Below are positions 23,694-31,591 of a stretch of 35,297 nt of DNA, piece after piece. Within the stretch, counting starts at the first letter, position 1. Each line of letters starts with the position of its first letter. Source of the stretch: Dyella solisilvae. GTDB lineage: Bacteria > Pseudomonadota > Gammaproteobacteria > Xanthomonadales > Rhodanobacteraceae. The notes beneath the pieces were generated by a model. That model was not told the DNA's origin, ran no database searches, and was given only the letters and a program-made list of their open reading frames with translations. The stretch spans positions 310,367 to 345,663 of the forward strand of contig NZ_QQSY01000002.1 of assembly GCF_003351225.1 (NCBI RefSeq). The letters run 5' to 3'. A program made the translations under genes and the position numbers.

Positions 23694-25223
23694 TCAATGC
23701 GCCGGATGCTCCCCATCCGACGACGCGACATTCGCCACATCCTGGCGATGCCACCAACCGCCGCCCAGCGCCTGGAACAGGGCCACCGTATCGGCATAGC
23801 GCGCCGCCCGCGCCTGCACCAGAGCCAGTGCGGTCTGCCGCCATGCCAGTTCGGAGTTGAGCATGGTGCTTTCGCTCAGGTCACCCAGGGCGAGCTGGCG
23901 CTTGGCCACCTCCAGGCTGTGCGCCGCGGCCCGCTCGGCCCGCTCGGTCGCAGCCAGCGTCTGCGCGTCGGCATCGATCGCATGCAGGCTGTCGGCGACG
24001 TTCTGCACTGCCTGCAACACCGTGCTGCGGTACTGCGCGGCCGCCTGCTGCAGGGCTGCCTCGGCTCCGCGTTGCTTGTGCTTGAGCGTGCCGCCGTCGA
24101 ACAACGGCTGGGTCACCGAGGCGCCAAGATTCCAGAAGCCGTTGCCGGCGCTGAACAACTCACTGGCCTTTTCCGATGCGCGGCCAAAGGCGGCGTCGAT
24201 CTGAACATTCGGCAGGCGGTTGGCGATCGCCACGCCCACCTGCGCGCTGGCTGAGTGCAGCTGTTCTTCCGCCGCACGCACGTCCGGCCGCTGTTCGACC
24301 AGTTGCGCGGGCAGGCTCATGGGCAACTCGGCCGGCAGCTGCAGGGCGTCCAGCTCGAAGGGTGCACCAACGTCCTGGTCGGGCGTGCGTCCGCTGAGCG
24401 CCGCCAGTAGGTCGATCTGCTGCGCCAGCTGCTTCTGCAACGGCGGCAAGGTCGCCTTGCTCTGTTCCAGCGCGGTGACCTGGACGGCGACCGCGGCCTC
24501 AGACACATCGCCCAAGGCCTGCTGCCGCTGCAGGATGGCGAGGATGCGCGTCTGCTCCTCGATGATCTGCTGCGTGGTGGCGATCTGCGCGCGCAGCGAG
24601 GCTTCGGTGATCGCCGCGTTCACCAGGTTGCTGGTCAGCGTCAGGTAGGTGGCCTCCAGTTGGAAGCGCTGGGCATCAGCCTGCGCCGCCAGCGACTCCA
24701 CCTGCCGGCGATTACCACCCCACAGGTCGAGCACGTAGGACACGCTGACCTGGGCCGTGGTCAGGTTGTAGAGATCCGCGCCGGACGCAACCGCGCTGGC
24801 CACATCCTTGGCGATGTCCTGGCGGGTCGGGTTGATGCTGGCGTCGACCGTGGGGAAGTATGCGCCACGCTGGGCGTACACGGCCTCCCACGCCACCTTC
24901 AGTGCGGCATGCGCCGCTTCCACGTCGGCGTTGTGCTTGAGCGCGTCGTCGATCAGCGCGTTCAACGGCTCGGAGTGGAACAGCGTCCACCACTGGCCGG
25001 GAATGTCCATTGATTGCACCAGCTGCTGCGCCTGGCCGCCCTTGACGTCGGCGGCTTCGGTGCTGCGCGCCATCGGCGTCGGCGCGTATTCCTTGGCGTC
25101 AGGCGCAGCCGGACGCTTGTAGTCGGGACCGACGGCGCAGCCGGTGAGCGCCACCGCGATTGCACAGGACAGCGCCGCGGCGACTGGCTTGCGAAGCGAA
25201 CGGAAGTTGATGAGTCGGGTCAT
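23694..25223 (-). CDS. Outer-membrane factor of the RND efflux system, NodT family
   Basis: 509 residues, TolC-like outer-membrane channel lipoprotein. Signal peptide with lipobox L-T-G-C-A-V-G-P-D-Y (Cys near residue 28), the classical NodT start (G-P-D-Y-x-R-P). Two TolC-type repeats with long Ala/Gln-rich coiled-coil helices follow, including A-E-E-Q-L-H-S-A-S-A-Q-V-G-V-A-I-A-N-R-L-P. The ATG at 25223 is chosen because the signal peptide begins there; the open frame upstream is only the shadow of the pump gene. It starts 2 nt after the stop of the pump gene, so it belongs to the same operon. Confidence 0.93.
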   Translation of the reverse strand: MTRLINFRSLRKPVAAALSCAIAVALTGCAVGPDYKRPAAPDAKEYAPTPMARSTEAADVKGGQAQQLVQSMDIPGQWWTLFHSEPLNALIDDALKHNADVEAAHAALKVAWEAVYAQRGAYFPTVDASINPTRQDIAKDVASAVASGADLYNLTTAQVSVSYVLDLWGGNRRQVESLAAQADAQRFQLEATYLTLTSNLVNAAITEASLRAQIATTQQIIEEQTRILAILQRQQALGDVSEAAVAVQVTALEQSKATLPPLQKQLAQQIDLLAALSGRTPDQDVGAPFELDALQLPAELPMSLPAQLVEQRPDVRAAEEQLHSASAQVGVAIANRLPNVQIDAAFGRASEKASELFSAGNGFWNLGASVTQPLFDGGTLKHKQRGAEAALQQAAAQYRSTVLQAVQNVADSLHAIDADAQTLAATERAERAAAHSLEVAKRQLALGDLSESTMLNSELAWRQTALALVQARAARYADTVALFQALGGGWWHRQDVANVASSDGEHPAH

Positions 25224-25225
25224 GG

Positions 25226-28200
25226 TCAGAGCTCCCGCGTGGGATGCGGACGATGCTGGCGACGCCGGCGATCGAGGAAGCGCTCCAGCGCAAAGTAGAG
25301 GCTTGGCAGGATGAACAGCGTAAGCAGCGTGGCGATCGGCAGGCCGCCCACCACCACGGTGGCGAGGCCACGCTGCACGTCGGTCCCGATGCCGGTGGCG
25401 AGCGCGGCGGGCAGCATGCCCACCGTGGCGACAGTGGCGGTCATCAGCACCGGCCGGAAGCGCTCGGTGGCGCCTTCGATCACGGCGTCCTTGAGCGCGT
25501 GGCCTTCCTTTCGTACACGGTTGATGTTGGACACCATGATGATGCCGTTCTGCACCGCGACGCCGAACAAGGCGATGAAGCCCACTGCCGTGGCGATGTT
25601 CAGTGTCTCCCCGCGCAGGTGCAGCGAGACCAGCCCGCCCACCGTGGCCAGCGGCACCACCGCAAGCACCAACACGGCCTGGTGCAGCTTGCCGAACTCG
25701 ATGAACAGCAACACCGCCATGATCGCCAGCACCATCGCCATCACGACCACCAGGCGGGCCTGGGCGCGCTGCTGGTTCTCGAAGGTGCCGGCCCATTCCA
25801 GATGGAAGTTCTGCTGGTCGAAGTGGACCTTCGCGTCGATCTGCTTCTGCGCATCCGCCAGGTATTCAGACAGGGCGCGATCGCGGTTGTCGATGCGGAT
25901 GGTCAGTTGGCGCTTGCTGTGCTCGTGCGCGATGGTGCTCTCACCACTTTGCAGGGTGATCCTGGCCACCTGCTTGAGCGGCACCTGCGCACCGGTGGAC
26001 GAGGTCAGCGGCAGCTCGCCCACCGCCTCCACGCTGTTGGCCACTTCGTTGGACACACGCGCGGTGACGTTGTAGATGCGATCGCCGACATACACCGTCG
26101 TGATCGGCGCCCCACCGATGGCGGTCTGGATCAGATTGGTAATGTCGCTAACGCTGATGCCGTAGCGCGCCGCCGCCTCGCGGTCGGCGACGATGGCCAG
26201 CTGCGGAATCGGCGGCTCCTGGAAGATGGACGCTTCGGCCGTGCCGCGCACGCCGCGAAGCACTTCCACGATCTCGCCGCCGATGCGGCGCAGCTCCTTG
26301 AAGTCGTCGCCGTAGATGCGCAGCACCAGCGGGCTGTGTGCGCCGCCGATCATGTCGTTCTCACCGTCGACGATAGGCTGGCTGATGCCAACCGAGATGC
26401 CGGGGATCTGCTGCATGCGCGCGTTGAACCTGCGCAGGAACTCCGCCTTGCTTTCACCGCTGGGCCAGGTGTCGTAGGGCTTGAGGCCCACGCCGGCCTC
26501 GACATGTGACGGCGTCCAGGGATCCGTGCCGGTGTCGTTGCGGCCCATCTGGGTCACCACGTAGGACACCTCGGGGAACTCGCGGATGGCGCGGCGCAGC
26601 TCAGCGGTCATCTCGCTGGCCTTGTCCAGCGACAGGCCGGTGGGCATCTGCACTTGCAGCCACAGCGAACCCTCGTCCAGCTCCGGCAGGAATTCGCGCC
26701 CGATGGTCATGCCGAGCACGACCACGCCAGCGAACGCCACGCCTGCCACGGAGTAGGCCACCGGCAGCTTGCCCAGCAGGCGTCGCAGCCAGGCGGTATA
26801 GCCTGCCTGCAGCCGCACCAGCGGCTTGTTGTGGAAGATTTTCCGCGGCTTGCGCAACGCGATGTAGGCCAGGCCCGGCGTAAGCGTCACCGTGCAAAGC
26901 AACGCGGCCAGCAGCGCATAGCCCACGGTGAAGGCCATCGGGCGGAACAGCTTGCCTTCGGCGTGCTCGAACGCGAACAGCGGCAGGTAAGCCGTGATGA
27001 TGATCAGCGTGGCGAAGAAGATCGAACGGCCGACGTGCTTGGTCACCGTCATCACGTCGTCTTCGGTCAGCACTGCGTGCGGCTTTTCCTCGCGCCGGCG
27101 CAGGATCGCCTCGGTCACCACGATGGTGCCGTCCACGATCACACCGAAGTCGATGGCGCCCAGCGAGAACAGGTTCGCCGGCATATGCGTGAACTGCATC
27201 AGGATGAACACCGTCACCAGCGACATCGGGATCGCCACCGCGGCCACCATCGCCGAGCGCGGACTGCCGAGGAACAGGATCAGCACGATGCAGACCAGCC
27301 CCACGCCCTCCATCACGGTGTGGAACACCTTCTCCTTGGTGGCGCTCACCAGATCGTCGCGATCGATGTACGGCACGATGCGCACATCCTGCGCCGCCAG
27401 CTGCTTGTTGAGCTCATCCACCGCCGCGTGGATGCCCTCCAGCACGCGCGAAGGGTTCTCGTACTTCAGCAGGTCGACGATGCCCTCGATGGTGTCGGGA
27501 TTGTTGTCCTTGCCCAGGATGCCCTGGCGCACCTGATGGCCATAACGCAGCTTGCCGAGGTCTCGCACCAGCACTGGCACGCCGTTGCTCTCGGTGACCA
27601 CGATGTCGCCCATCTCCTTGAGCGAATGCACCATGCCGATGCCACGCACGATGTACGACTGCTCGCCGCGCGTGATGCGACCACCACCGGCATTGGCCGT
27701 GTTGGCCGAGATGGCGCTGGTGATCTGGTTGACGCTGACGCCGTAGCGATGCAGCTGGGTGGGATCGAGCTCCAGCTGGAACTCCTTGGTGAAGCCGCCG
27801 AAGATATCCACGTTGGCCACGCCGGACACGCGTTCCAGCGCCGGCACCACCACCCAGGCCTGGATCTCGGAAAGCTCCATCAGGTTCTTGGTGGTCGATT
27901 CCAGCGTGAAGCGGTAGATCTCGCCGGCCGGGCCGGACACCGGATCAAGCCCCGGCGTCACACCCGGCGGCAGCGTCACCTGGGCGATGCGCTCCTGCAC
28001 GCGCTGGCGCGACCAGTAGTCCTCCGCGCCATCCTTGAACACCAGGGTGATCAGTGACAGGCCGAACGTGCTGCTCGAGCGCATGCTCACCAGGCCCGGC
28101 GTGCCGGCCAGGCCACGTTCGAGCGGGATGGTGATCTGCTGCTCGATCTCCTCCGCGGCAAGACCCGGCACCTGCGTGGTGACCTGCGCGGTGACGTCGC

Positions 28201-28327
28201 TCAGCTCCGGATAGGCCTCGATGGCCAGCTGCGTCCAGGAGTAGTAGCCGAAGCACAGCACCAGGATCGACACGACGATGAACATCACTCGCTTCTGAAA
28301 ACAGAAGTGGAAGATCGCCTCAATCAT
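25226..28327 (-). CDS. RND efflux pump inner-membrane subunit, CzcA/heavy-metal (HME) type
   Basis: 1033 residues, twelve membrane segments with two large periplasmic loops. The opening I-E-A-I-F-H-F-C-F-Q-K-R-V and the P-G-L-A-A-E-E-I-E-Q-Q-I-T-I-P-L-E-R block are CzcA-like. The proton-relay residues of heavy-metal RND pumps are present in TM4: D393-F-G-V-I-V-D399-G-T-I-V-V-T-E406, equivalent to D402, D408 and E415 of CzcA. The usual V-E-N after it is T-E-A here, so the subclass is uncertain. This points to a divalent cation rather than the Cu/Ag type, but the metal is not defined. The ATG at 28327 is preferred over 28342 because it lies in an 8-nt ATGATTGA overlap with the adaptor stop. Confidence 0.9.
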   Translation of the reverse strand: MIEAIFHFCFQKRVMFIVVSILVLCFGYYSWTQLAIEAYPELSDVTAQVTTQVPGLAAEEIEQQITIPLERGLAGTPGLVSMRSSSTFGLSLITLVFKDGAEDYWSRQRVQERIAQVTLPPGVTPGLDPVSGPAGEIYRFTLESTTKNLMELSEIQAWVVVPALERVSGVANVDIFGGFTKEFQLELDPTQLHRYGVSVNQITSAISANTANAGGGRITRGEQSYIVRGIGMVHSLKEMGDIVVTESNGVPVLVRDLGKLRYGHQVRQGILGKDNNPDTIEGIVDLLKYENPSRVLEGIHAAVDELNKQLAAQDVRIVPYIDRDDLVSATKEKVFHTVMEGVGLVCIVLILFLGSPRSAMVAAVAIPMSLVTVFILMQFTHMPANLFSLGAIDFGVIVDGTIVVTEAILRRREEKPHAVLTEDDVMTVTKHVGRSIFFATLIIITAYLPLFAFEHAEGKLFRPMAFTVGYALLAALLCTVTLTPGLAYIALRKPRKIFHNKPLVRLQAGYTAWLRRLLGKLPVAYSVAGVAFAGVVVLGMTIGREFLPELDEGSLWLQVQMPTGLSLDKASEMTAELRRAIREFPEVSYVVTQMGRNDTGTDPWTPSHVEAGVGLKPYDTWPSGESKAEFLRRFNARMQQIPGISVGISQPIVDGENDMIGGAHSPLVLRIYGDDFKELRRIGGEIVEVLRGVRGTAEASIFQEPPIPQLAIVADREAAARYGISVSDITNLIQTAIGGAPITTVYVGDRIYNVTARVSNEVANSVEAVGELPLTSSTGAQVPLKQVARITLQSGESTIAHEHSKRQLTIRIDNRDRALSEYLADAQKQIDAKVHFDQQNFHLEWAGTFENQQRAQARLVVVMAMVLAIMAVLLFIEFGKLHQAVLVLAVVPLATVGGLVSLHLRGETLNIATAVGFIALFGVAVQNGIIMVSNINRVRKEGHALKDAVIEGATERFRPVLMTATVATVGMLPAALATGIGTDVQRGLATVVVGGLPIATLLTLFILPSLYFALERFLDRRRRQHRPHPTREL

Positions 28328-29438
28328 TGAGAAGGACTCCACCCTTCACGATCACGCGATCGCCCGCCTTCAGTCCCTTCAGCACGCGCGTGCCGCTGGT
28401 TTCGTCGTAGCTCAGGTCCACCGTGCGGCGCTCGAACGCCCACGGCGACACCTCGACGAACACGGTGGTGCTGTCGTTGTTCATCAGCAGCGCCGACTCG
28501 GGCACGAACACCTGGGCCGGCTGCGGGATGGCGATGCGGATCTTGGCGAACATGTTCGGCTTCAGGCGGCCGTCCGGATTGGCGAACGTCGCGCGCACCA
28601 GGTCGCGACGGGTGTCGGCCTGCAGCACGGCGTTCACGAAGGTGACCTGGCCATGGAATTCCTCGCTCGGAAACGCCATCAACGTGGCGTCGACCGCCTG
28701 CCCCTTAGCAACATGGCCGACATCGGCCTCGGGCACATTGGCGGTGATCCACACCGAACCCAGGTCGGCGATGGTCATCAGCACCGCGGTCGGGTCGTTG
28801 GCGAACGCGCCCTGGGCGATATTGAGCGCGGTGATCGTGCCGCTGGTCGGCGCGGTGATCTGGATGCTGCGTGCAGCGCCGGAGCCACCCTCGCTGGTGA
28901 AGGAGTTCAATCGCGTCTGCGCACGCGCCTGCTCGGCCTTGGCCTGGTTGTAGGCGCTCTGGGCGGACTCCAGGTCCTTCACGGCATTGCCGCCGGCCTG
29001 CTGCACTCCGTGGGCGCGATCCAACTGCTTGTTGGCCAGCGCCAGCGCATCGTTGGCCTTGGCCACATCCGCATAGGCCTGCGCCATGTCGCCGGAATCG
29101 ATCACCGCCAGCAGCTGGTTGCGCGAGACATGGTCACCGAGGCCCACCTTGAGCTGGACCACGCGCCCCGTCAGTGGCGCCTGCACGTTGATGGTGCGCG
29201 CCGGATCGGACTCTACCTGCGCAGGAAACTCCATCGCATGGGGGGCGTTGCGCACCTCGACCGGCGCGACCGCCAGTTCCTTGCGCAGGGGAGATTTCTC
29301 GGGCACGCGCAGCACGCCGTGGTCATCCACGAACGGGGGCGCGGCGGCCTGATCCTCGGCCGAATGGGACGCGGCGCAGGCGGCGAGCGACAGGCTCACG
29401 GCCAGTGCGAAAAACAAGCGCGGAAAGCGGTACGACAT
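28320..29438 (-). CDS. RND efflux periplasmic adaptor (membrane fusion protein), CzcB-like
   Basis: 372 residues. A lipoprotein-type signal (S-L-A-A-C near residue 20) is followed by the barrel-sandwich hybrid halves (I-N-V-Q-A-P-L-T-G-R-V and I-T-A-P-T-S-G-T-I), an Ala/Gln-rich coiled-coil hairpin between them (about 130-190), and a beta-barrel with V-P-E-S-A-L. It bridges the inner-membrane pump to the outer-membrane channel. No His-rich metal-binding N-terminus is seen. ATG 29438 is chosen because the signal peptide starts there; the longer frame upstream adds an unlike hydrophilic stretch. Its stop overlaps the pump start by 8 nt. There is no recognisable metal-regulator site upstream. 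Confidence 0.9.
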   Translation of the reverse strand: MSYRFPRLFFALAVSLSLAACAASHSAEDQAAAPPFVDDHGVLRVPEKSPLRKELAVAPVEVRNAPHAMEFPAQVESDPARTINVQAPLTGRVVQLKVGLGDHVSRNQLLAVIDSGDMAQAYADVAKANDALALANKQLDRAHGVQQAGGNAVKDLESAQSAYNQAKAEQARAQTRLNSFTSEGGSGAARSIQITAPTSGTITALNIAQGAFANDPTAVLMTIADLGSVWITANVPEADVGHVAKGQAVDATLMAFPSEEFHGQVTFVNAVLQADTRRDLVRATFANPDGRLKPNMFAKIRIAIPQPAQVFVPESALLMNNDSTTVFVEVSPWAFERRTVDLSYDETSGTRVLKGLKAGDRVIVKGGVLLND

Positions 29439-29724
29439 GGGGTATCCCCGGTGTTCTTTGAGCGTGCGTCCATCCGCCGTGGCGAAGCAGGCCACAGGGC
29501 ACGTGATGCGAAGGGAAAGACGCCGCCAGCCAGCAGGCTGGAACGCGGATCCCGTCCGCAGGCCGACCGTCACCGGTCGCCGCGGTCGGGGCTCATTCCG
29601 GAGGAATGCGCGCAGGAACGGGGAGGGTGCAGTCAGCTAAAAGATTCGGTGTCAGTCGATGGGTCCGGATCCAATTTGCCGTCGCTCCTTTACAGGGTGA
29701 ATACGATAGCCAGCGAGGCTTACA
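29439..29724. other. 286-nt gap between the adaptor and the Na/Pi transporter gene
   Basis: No ORF with a ribosome site. It contains small perfect stems: CATTCC/GGAATG with a 3-nt loop and CCAGCC/GGCTGG with a 4-nt loop. A CTTTT run occurs on the minus strand about 75 nt after the Na/Pi gene, without a clear stem. I see no MerR- or CzcR-type palindrome. It should hold the promoter of the efflux operon if that operon is independent of the Na/Pi gene. Confidence 0.35.
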
Positions 29725-31374
29725 TCAGGTCGTCGCCGGTTCACGCACGAGGCGGTCTTGCAGCATCCCCGCCCGCTCCAGCGGCAGGTAGGCCAGCGCC
29801 GCCAGATGCGAATGCACGCGCTTGAGGTCGCGCAGGATGCGCAGATAGACGTCCGCGCCGCCGCCAACATCGCGGCGCTCGCGCAGGGCCTTGATGTGCC
29901 GTTCCGAGGCCTCGTTCTCCAATCGCCACAGCGCCTCCTTGCGCGCCACCAACTGCTGGGCGGCGCGCAGGTCACCGCGAAGGAACACGGTCAGGCCCAG
30001 CCGCAGGCTTTCCATCACCAGCGCATGCATGGCCGCAAGATCCTGAATGTCCTCGGCGGAGAAATCCTGCCCGCTTTGCGCCTTCTTGACGGCGAACTCC
30101 ATCAGCCCGTTGGCGGTGATGTCGCCGATATGCTCGAGGTTGATCACGAAGGCGAGGATCTCCTGGCTGCGTTCGCCGTCCTCCTCGTTCAGCGGCTGGC
30201 CGCCGAGATCGGCCAGGTATTCGCGGATGGCCATCCCCAGGCGATCCAACCCCTCGTCGGTGCGGCCGATCGCGGCGGCGCGAGCGCGGTCGTCCTTGCC
30301 GAATACCTCGACCAGACCCTTGAGCATGCCCTCAACCATGTCGGCCATGCGCATCGATTCGCGCACCGCGTTGGCCAGCGCCACGTTGGCCGATTCGAGC
30401 GCCGCCTCGTCCAGGTACTGCGGCATGCCGGGATCGTTCGGCTTCGGCGGCTCCGGCAGCAACCGCACCAGTAACTGTGCAAGCCTGCGCGTCGGCAGGA
30501 GAAACAGCAGCGCCAGCGCGAGGTTGAAGGCGGTGTGGAAGTTCACCACGATGCGCGCCGGCGAGGCGCCCAGCGGCGCCAGCCAGTGCACGATCAGCGG
30601 CAGCAACGGCAGGCACACGATGCAGCCAAACGCGCGCACCATCAGATTGCCCATTGGCAGGCGGCGAGCCACCGGTGTATGCGCTTCCATCAGGGCGGGG
30701 ATGGTGCTGCCGAGGTTGGCGCCCAGCACCAGCGCCAGGGCGCCCGGCGCATCCACCACGCCGGCGTTGGCCAGGGACACGATCAAAAGCACCACAGCCA
30801 CGCTGGAATGGCAGGCCCAGGTCAGCAGCGCCGCCACCAGCATCGCCATCACCGGCTCGCTGGCCAGGCTCTGCAGGATCGCGTGCAACACCTGCGCGTT
30901 TTCCACCGGCGCCATGGCGCCCACCAGCAGGTGCAGCGCCAGCAGCATCAGGCCCAAGCCGATCGATACGCGGCCAAGGTTTTCGTAGCTCACGTCATCG
31001 GTGCGGCGATGGATGGTGAAACCGATCAGGATCAGCACCGGCGCCACGATCGAGATGTCGAAGGACATCACCTGCACGATCAGCGTGGTGCCCACGTTGG
31101 CGCCCAGCATCACCGCCAGGCCCGGGGCCAGGCCGAGGAAGCCGCTGGCGGCGAACGAGGTCGCCATCAGCCCGGTCGCGGTGCTGCTCTGCAGGAGCGC
31201 CGTGACGCATACACCGAAGCCGAACGCGGCCGGGCGATGACCGAGGTAACGGCCCATCCAGCGGCGCAGCACGCTGCCGTAGCCACGCAGCACGCCGCTG
31301 GTGACCATGTGCGTGCCCCACAGCAACAGGGCCACGTAGCCGGCAATGTCGAGCAAAGCGAAGGTGCCTTTCAT
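29725..31374 (-). CDS. Na+/phosphate cotransporter family protein with PhoU-like tail
   Basis: 549 residues. The N-terminal half (about 1-320) is a duplicated Na/Pi-II transporter: L-L-Q-S-S-T-A-T and G-A-N-V-G-T-T in the first repeat, C-H-S-S-V-A-V and G-A-N-L-G-S-T in the second; the second Q-S-S-T is altered to C-H-S-S. The C-terminal half (about 340-540) is helical and PhoU-like. Bacterial members with this architecture (YjbB/NptA-like) can export or import phosphate with Na+. An ideal Shine-Dalgarno sequence, AAGGAGGT, precedes the ATG by 6 nt, the best in the window. It lies downstream of mgtA, which suggests linked Mg2+ and phosphate homeostasis (inference). Confidence 0.92.
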   Translation of the reverse strand: MKGTFALLDIAGYVALLLWGTHMVTSGVLRGYGSVLRRWMGRYLGHRPAAFGFGVCVTALLQSSTATGLMATSFAASGFLGLAPGLAVMLGANVGTTLIVQVMSFDISIVAPVLILIGFTIHRRTDDVSYENLGRVSIGLGLMLLALHLLVGAMAPVENAQVLHAILQSLASEPVMAMLVAALLTWACHSSVAVVLLIVSLANAGVVDAPGALALVLGANLGSTIPALMEAHTPVARRLPMGNLMVRAFGCIVCLPLLPLIVHWLAPLGASPARIVVNFHTAFNLALALLFLLPTRRLAQLLVRLLPEPPKPNDPGMPQYLDEAALESANVALANAVRESMRMADMVEGMLKGLVEVFGKDDRARAAAIGRTDEGLDRLGMAIREYLADLGGQPLNEEDGERSQEILAFVINLEHIGDITANGLMEFAVKKAQSGQDFSAEDIQDLAAMHALVMESLRLGLTVFLRGDLRAAQQLVARKEALWRLENEASERHIKALRERRDVGGGADVYLRILRDLKRVHSHLAALAYLPLERAGMLQDRLVREPATT

Positions 31375-31489
31375 GGCTCAACCTCCTTGAAGCAAATCGG
31401 GACGGCACAAGCGTCCACGGTCTCCCTTGCGGGAGTCCGTCGTGGATACGGGCGCCGTCACCGACGCCAACGAAACAAACGTTCATCCA

Positions 31490-31515
31490 GGGTGACCGGC
31501 AAGCGCGGGTCACCC
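31490..31515. other. Hairpin between mgtA and the Na/Pi gene
   Basis: Perfect 8-bp stem GGGTGACC / GGTCACCC with a 10-nt loop, 76 nt after the mgtA stop. No T-run on either strand; it may be a partial terminator or mRNA-stabilising hairpin. A second imperfect structure, TCCACG...CGTGGA enclosing CTCCC-TTGC-GGGAG, lies at about 31415-31445. Confidence 0.4.
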
Positions 31516-31591
31516 GTATCGCGTTGCGCCCGTCATCCCCATGCACTGGGGTGGCGGACGCGGTGTCACGCGCCCCCGGAAGGCTCCGGAC

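Noticed and set aside
25224-25796. Upstream extension of the outer-membrane factor frame
   Set aside because: Overlaps the pump gene in another frame; the lipoprotein signal starts at 25223.
26654-28057. Plus-strand ORF of 467 codons antisense to the RND pump
   Set aside because: Shadow frame of the pump gene; no ribosome site and His/Arg/Gln-rich composition.
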